Positions 44,125 to 55,316 of a stretch of 64,000 nucleotides of DNA are shown here, piece by piece. Position 1 is the first letter of the stretch; the number at the start of each line of letters is the position of its first letter. The translations under genes were made by a program, and so were the position numbers. The notes below the pieces were generated by a model. It was not told the DNA's origin. It saw only the letters and a program-made list of their open reading frames with translations, and made no database searches. The stretch covers positions 68,123,158 to 68,187,157 of the forward strand of contig NC_080583.1 of NCBI RefSeq assembly GCF_029962835.1. The letters are read 5' to 3'. This stretch comes from Magnolia sinica (taxonomy: Eukaryota; Streptophyta; Magnoliopsida; Magnoliales; Magnoliaceae).

Positions 44125-44655
44125 ATGGCTGATTCTTCCATGGCTAATATTGATTATGCTCAGAGATTTTTGAGAGAAATCTTTGACATGGATATCAAAA
44201 CCTTCTCTCATTTCATCCTTCTATGTGATATCTATCCATTTGTCCACGACCTTCGATTCACTGCCAGTGATAATTTTCCCATGAAAGAATTTCTAGATGC
44301 TTTAACAAAGCTCTAGAGCTTCGACAACACATACTTCATTGCAACAAATGATTTGGAAACCCTTGACACTCATGTAAATGAGCACTCTGACATTCATAGG
44401 GAAACCAATATCTTATCCGATCAATACGATTGGGCATGGTAAAATCATATGCACTGGACTCAACAACATCACTTTTGCAAAGTGATGATAAGAACTATGC
44501 AAGTTCAGTGCATAGAAATCAATGACGACCTCCAGGAAATTGAACGAATCTATGCTTTTGTAAAATCTAACAGCTGGAGTAGATTTCTTATAATCTTCAC
44601 CATGAGCCCTATTAAAAATCAATGTTGGATATCTCTCCCAATTGTTTCTTTGTAG
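44125..44655 (+). pseudogene. Second PMD-like or related transposon gene start, degraded
   Basis: The frame MADSSMANIDYAQRFLREIF and then DMDIKTFSHFILLCDIYPFV runs 63 residues to a stop, then continues in frame with SFDNTYFIATNDLETLDTHV. Its opening (MADSS, then acidic and hydrophobic residues) resembles the MAASSS start at 30156, and its position after a coiled-coil relic suggests a second gene of the same kind. I cannot name a domain. It ends close to the Gypsy insertion point at 44744. Confidence 0.35.
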
Positions 44656-44743
44656 CGTGGCCTATCCAAATCATAGGTCAGGCAAAATTTTTAAGCCTTA
44701 TGCCTAACGTGGAATTACACAACTCATGTTTGGAGTGAATTTC

Positions 44744-47700
44744 TGTAACGTCTCGAAAAAATCCGTCCAAAGACCCGAGTATCACCTTAGGCAGAAATCG
44801 CTAAGGATTAAATTATATAGGAATTAAAAGAAAATTAACTAAGTACTAAACTAAATTAATTAGTAGATTATCTTGAACCACTTTCTATACAAACTGCAAG
44901 ACCCAAACCCAGTAGAATCGCTAACTCTACATTACAAACCTAGGATCAATCTCAAAACCCAGTTACTCTTGGGAGGACACTGAAACTCCGTATCGGACCA
45001 GGACCACACGTCGAAAGTTCGATTACCGCAAAACATTACGATTATGACCGCCTTACTGGGCTTGGCAACCATCGCGGGAATCAAGTCCAAATAGTATCCA
45101 GAAACGCACAACTTGAGCCTGGAGCGAAGTGTGTGGGGAATGCGAATATCTTTAGAAAGTGAACTCAAACTTAAGTGAATTGGGCCATTCGCTCGTAGGC
45201 TAAATTTAAGGTTTTAGACCGTCAGATTCTGACCTAATTACACCCTTGGATCAGAAAAATTTCCCAACACATGTTAATGCACTTGTGGCCATAATCAAGT
45301 GACGATGGCCGTTGAACTGAAACTGGTCCTCCACGGTCGATATACAAATTTGATCACACTGAAAATTTAACTTAGCATAGATCCATTGTTTGGAAGCTTT
45401 CTCTAAACCGTATGCGAGGTATAGACATCCAGATGAGCTCCGTTGGCCCGAAACAGCCACTCTTTGGCTATAACCTAAGTATACCATGGCCTTGGGGCCA
45501 TTGACATCAGTTCTGGGCCTATATAAGAGCCTTAACCTACCCCTCTCTCATTTCTTACGAATTTCCTAACTCTAGGAGAGAGAAGAGAGAAAAGAGAAGG
45601 AAAGAGTGAGGAGAAGAGAGAGAGAGAGAGAGAGTGAGAGATAGTTGCTGGGATTCGTTCCCACCGCTCCCCGTGCCGAATCATCCCTCCTATATCCCTA
45701 CACCATCTAATCTGAATCCATTTTTGGGTAAGAAATCCTAACCCTAATTTGTTTTAGGAATATAAATAGAGGAATCAATGAAATAGCTAACCTATTTCAT
45801 AATTTAGGTAGCCGTTGTGTCATAGACAAAGGCGTAGTGTACGAACCGAGTTCGTAATCGGTGTACCGACAGAAGGTGCGGACTATAAATGTTTAGGTTA
45901 TGGTTTTCAAGGCTTTCAATGTCAGTAATAGTTTATGTTTGACTTGATTGCTGCCATATGATCGTAGTTACGGTGTATTCAATAAACTATACTTGATTGT
46001 TGAAATGTTTGAATGAAGGTGAAATTGTGATTTATACTTGCCATGATTATTAACCTAAAATACATGTGTGTTGTGTGTATGACAACTCCTTGGTGAAAGA
46101 ATTTGCCAAAATATGTATTATAACTAATTTAGTTTGTGTATATAGTACTATGTATTCTAAGTGTTTGATAAAATGTCTGAATGAGATTTGGTGAATGGAA
46201 TGTACTTATTAAGTGTATTAAGACCGGATTCTTAGTCTCTTTAGTCATATGAATAGTTTTCTCATGTAATACAAATTGCTACTACGTGATTTATGGCTGA
46301 AATGCACATGTATAACTATATGTTCAATATATTCGATAAAATGCTCAATGGGAATTATGCTTGAATTGTTGGTCAAATGTTGTTATGATTAACATATGTG
46401 ACTGCCTATTACATTTGAGTATGATTGAGACTCTAGGAAATCAGTAACGGTTCCCGATGAAGTGGCGAAACCAGTCTCGCCACATTGGATATGTTTGATG
46501 AATCCGGGTCGCACGATGATTGTCGACAGTGGTTAGACCACGTGGAGTGCTTATGCGCTCCATGTCGACTAATTTAACGTGTGCTTGTACCAGTCAGCTT
46601 GTCAAGTAACTCAATTGGCCTAATGTACGTTCACCATATATTGACGCAACTGCTTGAATCTAAGGTACCACTTACCATTGAAAAGCCCGTTTAACCTTGG
46701 TACCACGATCCGCTAAGACTCATGAGCCGGGTATGGTGGTATGAGACACCGTGGTCGAGTTGTCAGCCTACGCTGGAGTGACGAGCCTCCCCGTAGTGTC
46801 CATTGAGCAACCTAAACTCGTGAGTTTAATACGGTGGTATGGGACACTATATTCGAGCTGTCAGCCTATACTAAGGTAACGAGCCTTTCCCGTAGTGACC
46901 TCGAGTATAAACTAGGCCTATGCCGAGGTGACGAGCCTCCCGTAGTGACCTGAACTTGTTTGTCCACTTTTTTTTTTAAAATCAGGGGTGACGTTGCCCT
47001 TAACTTGCCTATCATATGTGATTAACTAGGATTGACGACCCTAGATGGATCATTTTTTGGGTAAATGATATAAAGGGAGGTACCTTAGATTCTCGAACCG
47101 GCTGTATGAATAAACCTAATTAAGTATTGGCTAACACGATCATGCATCGCATTGCATGTGCTTTGGCGAGGAAGTGCACTTGTCCGGAGTAATGCATGCC
47201 ACGATCGTGAGATGATGTCGCTGAGGGAGTGTAGGTGAGGGCATGCATCATTCCAACATATCATTCTTGCATTAATAAGAGTATTTAGGACATACTTGTT
47301 GTACTGCTTTATCATTACTGCTTGATTGAATTGATAACATGTTAACCTTTACCTTATAGCTCCACTAAGTTGATCACTCACTCCCACTATAGGACGGTGT
47401 TTTAAAACACCAACCAGACTCTGTTGTAGCTTCAGGTGATGGCGATGCTTACGAGGCGGAGCCTGACTTTTATGATGACAAGGAGGAGTTCTCTTATATG
47501 CAACTTTCGAGCGAGTCTATGTAGAACTGGAGTTGCGTCGACGAGGTTATAGGGATACAGACTCCTTAGTGACATGTTCAGACTCTAGGAACTTCAATCA
47601 CTGATACGCTTTATATATCTATCACAGTCTTCCGCTTGCATAATGAAATTATTTCTGGAGTATGATATGCTGCTTTAATGTAATCTCATTCATGTTTAAT

Positions 47701-47807
47701 GCACTAATACGGACAACATTTAATCATCACTATCTATGCTGCATAAGTGATGCATCAGAACTCGGGAGTTGAGCCTGCACTTGACCCCTGATTTTCGGGG
47801 TGCTACA
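44744..47807 (+). repeat. Gypsy 5' LTR (3,064 bp)
   Basis: It starts TGTAACGTCTCG and ends GGGGTGCTACA, immediately before the primer-binding site. ATTTC precedes it as the candidate target duplication; the partner lies outside the window. It shares leader and GGACGGTGTTTTAAAACACC motifs with the solo LTR at 39714. Internal repeats of GACGAGCCTCCCGTAGTG occur three times around 46780-46950. Confidence 0.88.
45520..45527 (+). promoter_or_regulatory. Gypsy LTR TATA box
   Basis: TATATAAG precedes a C/T-rich stretch and the TTACGAATTTCC leader motif, in the same order as in the two related LTRs. Transcription would start about 30 bases downstream, defining R. Confidence 0.65.
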
Positions 47808-47809
47808 AG

Positions 47810-47822
47810 TTAGTATTAGAGC
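47810..47822 (+). other. Primer-binding site (initiator-Met tRNA type)
   Basis: TTAGTATTAGAGC starts two bases after the LTR end. It matches 10 of 12 bases of TGGTATCAGAGC, the sequence complementary to the 3' end of plant initiator Met tRNA used by most plant LTR elements. Two C/G-to-T/A type changes fit decay of methylated DNA. Confidence 0.85.
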
Positions 47823-47829
47823 ATGATTT

Positions 47830-48585
47830 GGATTAAACTAGATTTGGGTTATGGTAATACGATGCACGTTGACGTACTTTGACTTAGGAGGGAGCGATAA
47901 AATATAGAAACGAATGTAAGATTCCAAGTTTCGCCAATGGGCAAAACTGACTGTAGAAACAGGACCTGTATGGATCTGTGATTATGTGAGATGACCCCAA
48001 TTCCCTTCTAGACCATCAATCGATGGGTTTTTAGATGATAATTCAGCCTAGTCCACACTTAAATGACCGGAACGCGTGAATATGCACGAGATGGGACCCG
48101 AAACGTCTCAAACAGACTCGGGGGGTCAAATGATACAAATCGGGGGAGACCAAAGTGGACCCTACACAATTCCAGCACACCGGGGGGGGGGGGGGCCTCG
48201 CCCTAGGTCCAGTGGACCGCGATGACATCGCGCCTACTGTGAGGCCTCGCGGTTCACCTTCAGCAGGCCTGTCGGGTTGTAGCGGGCCGGGCGGGCCGAT
48301 CGTTGTACACGCACGTGGGATCCACAAAATCATGTGGGACCCCTTATATCACCCCTTTTTATTTCATTTCACCCCCACCTAGACTCTGTACCCTTCCAAC
48401 CCCTCAAATCTTCCCCTCCAATCTCATCTTCTTCCTTTTCTTGCACCCACCTCCACCATTCTCTCAAACCCAACTTCTACACCCACCTATCCCCCTTAAT
48501 CCCTCTCATTTGAGCACACCAAGCTATCTTTGTGTCACATACACCTCCAAATCTATCAATCCATTCCATCTTGCAAGTTCCCTTG
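47830..48585. other. Gypsy untranslated leader
   Basis: No gene. It contains a 14-G run at 48182-48195, a GC-rich stretch (48150-48310), then C/T-rich DNA. ORFs across it (96 and 131 residues) run through the C-rich repeat and are not convincing. Confidence 0.5.
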
Positions 48586-48589
48586 ACTT

Positions 48590-49923
48590 CATGGCTCGTT
48601 TTAAGCTCATGGATGCTATTTTCTCTCTCTCTCCACACTTCTTTCCCTCATGGGAAAGAAGGGGGCTTCCACAGATGAAGCTGGGCCTAGCCGCCTAACC
48701 CGTCCGAGGAAGAAATTGGGTGCCGAAGCAAGTATAAGCGTCGCACGAGAGCTGAAGACAAAGCGGGATCTCGATCCCCAGATTCCTCTCGATAGGGTTC
48801 TATAGGCAGACATGGGACATGACAGGTTTCAAGGCCGTAGAGTCATCTTTGATGCACACGTGGATGAAAAGCTATTCGGCCTTTATTCGACGATAGACCT
48901 CCTGTTGGACTCCGGGTGGGGTTTAATATTTGAGGGCAAGTTGTGTGCGAATAAGAGCATTGTCTGAGTCTTCTACGCTCACATACGAGACCCACTGCTA
49001 GAGCCTTTACAGTTCTCTATCCCCGTGGGAAGACGAGAAGCCATTGTCAACGTAGACTTGATAGCTCAAATCATGGGGATTCCGCGTGGAGAGGTTTATG
49101 CTAGCGAGAGGAATCTCAGGAGTGTGCGTGAAAGAGATCGACGTACGCGATTTCTTTGTGGCTGATTGATCCACTGGAATCGAGGCAACTGTCTCCCAAT
49201 GACCAAGATGACCAATGACTTCTGCCTACTACACCACATCTTCACACACAACATGTTCCTAGGTGGAGCAATCGCAGCAAATGCACGCATCTGATGGTAG
49301 ACTTCCTATATAGAGCTGGGCAAGGAGACAAGCTGTGCCTACCTACGTACATGCTACTATAGATAGTTCAGACCGCACGCTCTCCTAGGTAAGGCATTTC
49401 ACTCTCATTCGGTTGACTCATATGTAAGCTTGCTCGTGAATTTAGCTATAGACTTGGCTTAGAAAATCTTGCGCCGATCCACTTTAACAACAACACTACG
49501 CTTAACAACGTGGGTATAAGGCCATGACAACGTCAAGCCCAACTCGATGAGAGTGAGGATGAGAAGGGAAGTAAAGAGGAAGAAAGTGATGAAGAAGAGG
49601 AGGAAAATGAAATAGAGGAAGGAAGCGAGGAAGAGGGAGAGCAGGAAGAGGAAGAAGAGGAGGCCTAAGACTCTGATGAGGGCTCTCCACTTGCAACACA
49701 TGAGCACCACCATGATCGGGCTACTTTAAAAGCCCGCTTGGCTCAGATTGAGGAGGGCCAAGTCGCCCTGAGACAGGAGGTCAGAGAGACCCAGGCCGAA
49801 CTTAAAGAGAATAGGGCCTTCAGGAAACAGAAATTTAAGAAGGTGTCCCGCACCTTGAAGGCTCTCCTGTGCTATCTGCAGGACAAGGGCGCTCCTTCAC
49901 CATCATTAGATTCAGACGACTAG
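48590..49923 (+). pseudogene. Extra ORF upstream of gag: plant transposon protein domain
   Basis: Starting at ATG 48590 (MARFKLMDAIF), shifting frames give GRRVIFDAHVDEKLFGLYST, IDLLLDSGWGLIFEGKLCAN, KSIV.VFYAHIRDPLLEPLQ and FSIPVGRREAIVNVDLIAQI. A Glu-rich stretch (49550-49665) and a C-terminal coiled coil (RLAQIEEGQVALRQEVRETQ) follow. The pattern ..LL...GW......G.......VFYA.I.......F.VP.....I..... is that of the 'putative plant transposon protein' domain (PF20167 as I recall). It sits between primer site and gag, where Ogre/Retand-type elements carry an extra ORF. At least six stops are present. Function is unknown. Confidence 0.6.
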
Positions 49924-50230
49924 TCCTATGTTATAGTCATCATTGAGTCTTTTCTTTCCTCGCTCTTCTTGCTTCCTATGTTAAAGCTTTGATAGGCCTA
50001 GTAGTAGGGTAGAGTTGTTGGTGTGTTTTGGTGTTTAAAGCTTTGATTAGATTAGCTCACATGCATCTTCTGTCATGATCCATGCAATACTACATCTCAT
50101 GTATTGTGACAATTTTGGTTAAATGAAATGTATGAAGCTCCTTTTACTATGAAATGTGTAGAATGCTTGAGAAATTGAGTGTTGTTATGTAAAATCTTAC
50201 ACGTGTTGTACCTTATTTTGTGTATAGGGA

Positions 50231-51389
50231 ATGTCTCCGAAAGTCACTCGGACTACAGCATGTCTTGCACTTGGTGGATCGTTTGACGATGCACCTCCCC
50301 TAAGTGATAGCCACATGGACCCCAGTTTGGGCCCTGAAAGTGACACTATGCCGGATCCTCAGCCAGCCACTGGCCCCACAAATGGACCAACACTTACTAC
50401 ACCACCAGTTCTAGAGCAAAACCGTGCATCTTCATCGACGCCTCACATGCATCAGGCTCCTCCTCCTAATAGGTTGGAGCAGATGATTTTCCTTATGCAG
50501 CAGCAGCAACAGATTTAGACCACCATCACTGGTGCCCTTGCCCAAAACATGAATGTGGTTCCACCTACACCACTTGTGCACCCTACTGGGAACCTGAGTG
50601 CCAGCGGCTTATTCGAGCGATTCCAGTGCTTCTGACCTCCTACTTTTGCGGTACTCATAGACCCGAGAAGGCCGAATATTGGCTTGACCGCATCTTTAAG
50701 ATGCTAAAGCCACTACACAGCACTGAGGCAGAGCAGGTTGAGTAGTCACGTAGTTCGAAAAGAAAGCCAGTCTCTAGTGGGACAACATCCTTCAGACCGT
50801 TCCCAAGGGGTATGTGTGGACATGGGATGCCTTTGAGACCCGCTTCTAGGGAAAGTATTTCCCCCACACTTACGGTAACGAGAAGAAGAGTGACTTCCTT
50901 CACCTCCGTCAGGGAGGAATGACTGTGGCCGAGTATGAAAATAGGTTCATGAAGCTGGCCAGATATACTCCCTTGATATTGACAAGCGAGTCGATGCAAA
51001 TCCAACGATTTTCTGAGGGTTTACTACCTGAGATACGTACAAAGATGTGTTGCACTAACATTCTCAACTATCCTGAGTTAGTGAACAAGTCTCTACGAGC
51101 TGAGCAGGACGGGGATAGACTATCCCATTCACGCATACCCGTGGGCCTGAGGCCTTAGCTAGATTTGCCAAACAGACCGTTCCTCGGCAAGAGGCCACGT
51201 GCAGATTCGCTTCTCAGACTTACGGCTCCACCGACTCAGTTGAGACGAGCAGACTTGTGGTGTACTTACTGTAAGAGGTCAGGCCACACTGACACTTATT
51301 GTTTCACCAAGATGAGGGACATCAGCTTTGCGCCTCCTCAAAAGATCAACCGTCAGTTACCTCAGGCCATCTCAACTTCACCTCTATGA
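50231..51389 (+). pseudogene. Gypsy gag (capsid and zinc knuckle), broken
   Basis: The start ATG at 50231 opens MSPKVTRTTACLALGG, followed by a Pro/Gln-rich N-terminus. The capsid part is visible at 50919-51158 as MTVAEYENRFMKLARYTPLI and then RFSEGLLPEIR, typical of retrotransposon gag. A zinc knuckle CTYCKRSGHTDTYC (C-x2-C-x4-H-x4-C, complete) is at about 51273-51315. Several stops and frame changes separate these parts, so no full Gag can be made. Confidence 0.82.
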
Positions 51390-51479
51390 TTAGCACCACC
51401 TGCACCTCGATTTAGGCCGCCTTAACGACCTATCGCGCCGTACCCGAACTGTACTCAATAGGCGCGAGTACATGCGCTT

Positions 51480-52743
51480 GCAACTGAAGCGTCTGAGTCA
51501 GCAGCTGCAGTGCCTTTAGCCTTCGAGGTCACTACCCACATCCAAGGTACACCTGTATTCCTGTTAGTGGACACTAGGTCCACTATTTCGATGATATTAT
51601 GATCTACAGTCAAGCACTTAGGGCTGAATACGACCCCTATGGTTGGGGTGAGAGTGATCGCAGCAGTAGGAACTTTTACAGATGCCACTAAGTTGTGTGA
51701 GGGTTGCTTGATAGATTTAGGGAGCAGGACGATATGCATTGACTTGATTGTCACCACGATATACCATTACGACGTCATCCTTAGCATGGATTGTCTTACA
51801 AAAATGAGGGCCGAGATTGACTATGAGACCCGACTAGTGATGGCACACGGACCCGAAAATATGACCTTCACATTCCCTGTTCAAGTCAGTTGCCCCTTTC
51901 GGGTTCTTTGTTATTCTGCCTTATTGAAAGATCATAATGGTCCAACACTTGGAAACACGCTTGTGGTCCAGGACTTTTAGAAAGTATTTAAGACGATACT
52001 TAGATTACCTCCCCGGTGTGAGATCGAGTTTACTATCGACCTTGTGCCTAGTGTGACACCCATTTCCTTACTCACGTATTGCACGCCTCCATGTGAGATG
52101 GAGGAATTGAGGAGACAGATTGATGACATGTTGGACTCAGGTTTCATAGGGCCTAGCATGTCTCCTCGGGGAGCACTTATGTTGTTCGTGAAGAAGAAAG
52201 ATGGTTCGCTGTGTTTGTGTATTGACTATCGCAGGTTGAACCAAGTCACAGTGAAGAACAAGTATCCTTTACCCATGATAGATGATCTGTTTGATTAGTT
52301 GAAAAGGTCACAGTATTTCTCAAAGATCGACTTGCAGTCAGGGTATCACCAGTTGTGCATCAGGGATGAAGATGTAAAGAAGATAGTGTTCAGAACCAGC
52401 TTCAGGCACTGTGAGTTCCTGGTGATGTCATTTGGACTCACAAACACCCCGCCATGTTCATGGACCTGATGAACCGGGTGTTTCGGCCTTATCTGTACCG
52501 ATTTGTCATTATATTTATAGATGACATCCCGATATACTCAAAGAGTTGGGAAGATCACAAGGAGCACCTCCGACCAGTCTTTGATACGCTCAGGAAGAAC
52601 CAGTTCTTTGCCTAGTACAAGAAGTGTGACTTATGAAAAGAAGAGGTCAAGTTCCTGGGACATGTTGTGTCCAAGGAAGGAATAGCCATGGACCTTACTA
52701 AGGTGACCACAGTTCAAGACTGGGAGCAGCCCGGTTCGGTTAC
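51480..52743 (+). pseudogene. Gypsy protease and reverse transcriptase, broken
   Basis: The protease region reads VTTHIQGTPVFLLVDTRSTI; the catalytic D-[ST]-G is DTR here, so it is inactive. ILSMDCLTKMRAEIDY follows. RT begins with [20 protein letters not shown] and continues [39 protein letters not shown] and [10 protein letters not shown], where FIDD is the catalytic aspartate pair. Stops occur, e.g. after PMIDDLFD. The text ends in WEQPGSVTE at 52743, exactly where the Copia LTR begins, so RNase H and integrase are displaced beyond the window. Confidence 0.88.
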
Positions 52744-53919
52744 TGAAAAGGCCAAGCTATATGTCCTAGAGGGGGGGTGAATAGGACAATGCCAAATAAA
52801 AACTTATAACAGCGGAATAATAAAGAAAATGATAGCCAAATTAAATAACAATGCAGGAAAGAAAAACAACATCAAAATTCAGATCTTGAGAGGTTGATAC
52901 AAACGTTATTCTAAGGACAACCTTACACCAAAAACAGAGTTTATGGTAGGACAACCTTATTTCTAGAAAGGTCTTTGTATCAAGTCTCAAATCGAAGAGG
53001 AATAAATATAAACTGAATTGAAATAACTTGTAATTAAAGATGTATTGTTCTAGGGACAGCCATACACCATAAAAATGGCAGGGCAACCTTGCTGGAACAA
53101 CTTTCAAATGAAATTGAAAATCAAGCTTATAAAGGAATAGCAGAAAGTAAATTCTAAGCTATTACAACATTCTCACAAAGCTTGAAATAATTACAACATT
53201 CACCACCATACATACATCCCACAAAAAGAATAAAAAATTAGAAGAGTAAAACAATCAACCACAACACAAGGGTTTATAGTGGTTCGCCTGTGTGTTCACC
53301 AACTGTTAAACAACAGCCACACAAAATGCTACTCCACTCCTAATATCCTCACACAGGGGATATTAGCGTTCACTAAAAATAGGTTTTCCCAGGTTCACCC
53401 AAAACCCTTACAATTGTGTCTTTGTATGTGGGCTTACACAATTAAAAAACCCCCACTTCTGAGTTTTCCTGGCTCTCCTCAGATAACCAATATAACAAGA
53501 TTTTTCTGACAAATCTTGAAGGAAACTAAAATAATAGAAAGGAATTTACAATATGTAAAATACCTGAATATCTTCTTCGTTGTAGCAGCCCGGTAGAACC
53601 AAATCAAAGTAGATGATTGAATGTCCAAGTTCAATGTCCAGTACTCGATTACAATGGTTCTAATTCTAATTGATTTTAAATTAAACCAAACAGGGCTTGC
53701 CTTAATTGATTTTGATTCCAAAGAAAGGGAATAACAATTCCTCTTTTCAAATCAGATTGGAATAGCAGAAACAAAATCAATTAAAATAAAGCTAAGGAAA
53801 GAAGAATATTAAATAAGCACACTTAGCTTAGATGGAGCACAGAATTATCTCTCAGAAGTTCGACGAGGATTGGCTTGAATACTATAATTAATTCGATGAT
53901 TTCTTCTGAGATTCGTGCA

Positions 53920-53928
53920 CTATTTATA
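53920..53928 (-). promoter_or_regulatory. Copia LTR TATA box
   Basis: On the minus strand CCTATAAATAGTGCACG gives a consensus plant TATA (TATAAATAG) about 0.9 kb into the LTR. It lies just downstream, in the transcription direction, of the palindromic repeat cluster. Confidence 0.75.
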
Positions 53929-53936
53929 GGTGAGAA

Positions 53937-54330
53937 GATCGAGTCTTCGACTGGTCTAGAGTGCTCTTCGACTAGTCGAAGCGAAGAAATATTTGAAAAA
54001 TCCGGCGGAATATACTTTGACCGCTCTACGATCGGTTGTAGCCCTCCTACGATCGGGTCGTAGTCACCTACGATCGGTCGTAAGTTTCCTTCGATCGGTC
54101 ATAGTCCTGTAAACCTTATTTGGACTTCGAGTCGAAGGTTGTACGATTGGTCGAAGATCGATCGACACTGTTCCTACGATTGGTCGAACAGATTCCTGGA
54201 CTAGTCGAAGCCTAACTGATTTTATCCGAAATTTGTAACAAACTTACGACTGATCGAGGAATTTCTTAGATTGGTCGAAGCAACTCTAGACTGGTCGAAG
54301 CAAGTCTAGGACTAGTCGAAGAACAGACCA
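53937..54330. repeat. Cluster of CGACTGGTCG-type palindromes in U3
   Basis: About thirteen units of CTACGATCGGTCGTAG, TTCGACTAGTCGAA and GACTGGTCGAAG type are spread over 390 bases, several of them perfect 14-16 base palindromes. They lie just upstream of the LTR TATA box, where enhancer elements would be. Similar units occur at 60745-60815 in the same element. Confidence 0.8.
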
Positions 54331-54494
54331 ATCACATGTAAAATAACATTCGGTTTATGTATCCGAAATGACCTACTTCTAAGGTCATCCTATGGTCAAA
54401 CAAACCTCAATCATGAAGTATGGACATTGAAACAAGAGACCATGAAGAATGAGCCTTGAAGTCTTGATGTAGTTGAACTCTTCATGTAACTCAA

Positions 54495-54665
54495 TCTTGA
54501 AAGTGGCTTGAGTTTCAGCTTGAGTCTTGAGTTCAGCTTGAGTTTCAGCTTGAGTCTTGATTTCAGCTTGAGTCTTGCCTTGTACTTTCTTTTCAGCTTG
54601 AGTCTTGTTTTGTGAGCAGTTCTTGCATTCAAGAGTCTTGTCTTGAGATCAGTTCTTTCATTCAA
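54495..54665. repeat. Tandem repeat CAGCTTGAGTCTTGA, about 24 bp
   Basis: Five to six imperfect units of TTTCAGCTTGAGTCTTGA type. The Lys/Leu-rich frame of 111 residues on the minus strand (LKLKSRLKLKLK) is only the translation of this repeat. Confidence 0.75.
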
Positions 54666-54829
54666 GATCTTGAGTCTTGTATTTGAGAGCTTTGCTTGTT
54701 GTGAGCTTAGCTTGTTCATGAATGTTGATCCTTGAGAGAGCTTCACTTAAGCAAGTTATATATAACATAACAGTGATTTTGTCATCACAAATTTGACAAC
54801 AAACAGGGATAGAAACTATAGCACTTACA

Positions 54830-54845
54830 ATCTCCCCCTTTGTCA
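54830..54845 (-). other. Copia polypurine tract
   Basis: On the minus strand GACAAAGGGGGAGAT directly precedes TGTAAG, the LTR start. This is the usual Copia second-strand primer. A second, similar tract (CAAAAAGGGGGAGAA) is at 55057-55072 and a third G-rich one near 55000. Confidence 0.9.
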
Positions 54846-55316
54846 AATTAGTGACAAAACACATAACCATAATAAACAAAAGTAAAACAACTGGTTAATA
54901 CCTGCAAATCAATATTCAATATTCAACATTCAACCAGTTTCAACATTCAACCATTATCATTCAACAAGATCAAACATATATTCTCCTTGACACCCCACTC
55001 CCCCTGAGTAACATAACCAATGCTACTCCTCTCACAATCACATTAACAACAAACCATTCTCCCCCTTTTTGTCACAATATGACAAAGGAGAACTAAATAA
55101 AGGAATGAGAGTAAACATGAGGAGGAAATAGAGTATAGCAAAAGAGTCATAGATATACTCAAGATAGCATCACATATTCCAGCATAAATAGTACATTAAG
55201 AACAAATATCCAGCATAAAATCCAACTCAAACTCAAGCAAACAGGAGATAAGTAATAAAGTTATTACATACAAAAAGTCTCATAGAAATTAGTCAGAACT
55301 AGAACTTGATAAAGGA
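54846..55316 (-). other. Copia 3' non-coding region between extra ORF and polypurine tract
   Basis: No gene. It contains the two further purine-rich tracts and AT-rich DNA. On the minus strand it is the continuation of the extra ORF region cut by the solo LTR at 55317-59346. Confidence 0.6.

Larger units (their letters stand above)
44744..52743 (+). mobile_element. Ty3/Gypsy retrotransposon, 5' part, interrupted
   Basis: Order of parts: 5' LTR, primer-binding site, an extra ORF, gag, protease, RT, all on the plus strand. The 3' remainder (RNase H, integrase, 3' LTR) should lie beyond the Copia insertion at 52743 and is outside the window. Long LTRs of about 3 kb and the RT motif set suggest the Tekay/Del group of chromoviruses, but without integrase and chromodomain this is a guess. 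Many stops throughout gag-pol show that it is dead. Confidence 0.85.
52744..54829 (-). repeat. Copia 3' LTR (2,086 bp)
   Basis: Bounded by TG (minus-strand start at 54829, next to the polypurine tract) and CA (at 52744, inside Gypsy RT). TTCACCCCCCCTCTAGG on the minus strand near the end is common in plant Copia LTRs. It contains a TATA box, a cluster of palindromic CGATCGGTCG units and a 24-base tandem repeat. U3 is about 0.9 kb, R plus U5 about 1.15 kb. Confidence 0.88.

Noticed and set aside
54411-54746. Basic Lys/Leu/Arg-rich 111-residue ORF
   Set aside because: It is a translation of the 24-bp tandem repeat in the Copia LTR.
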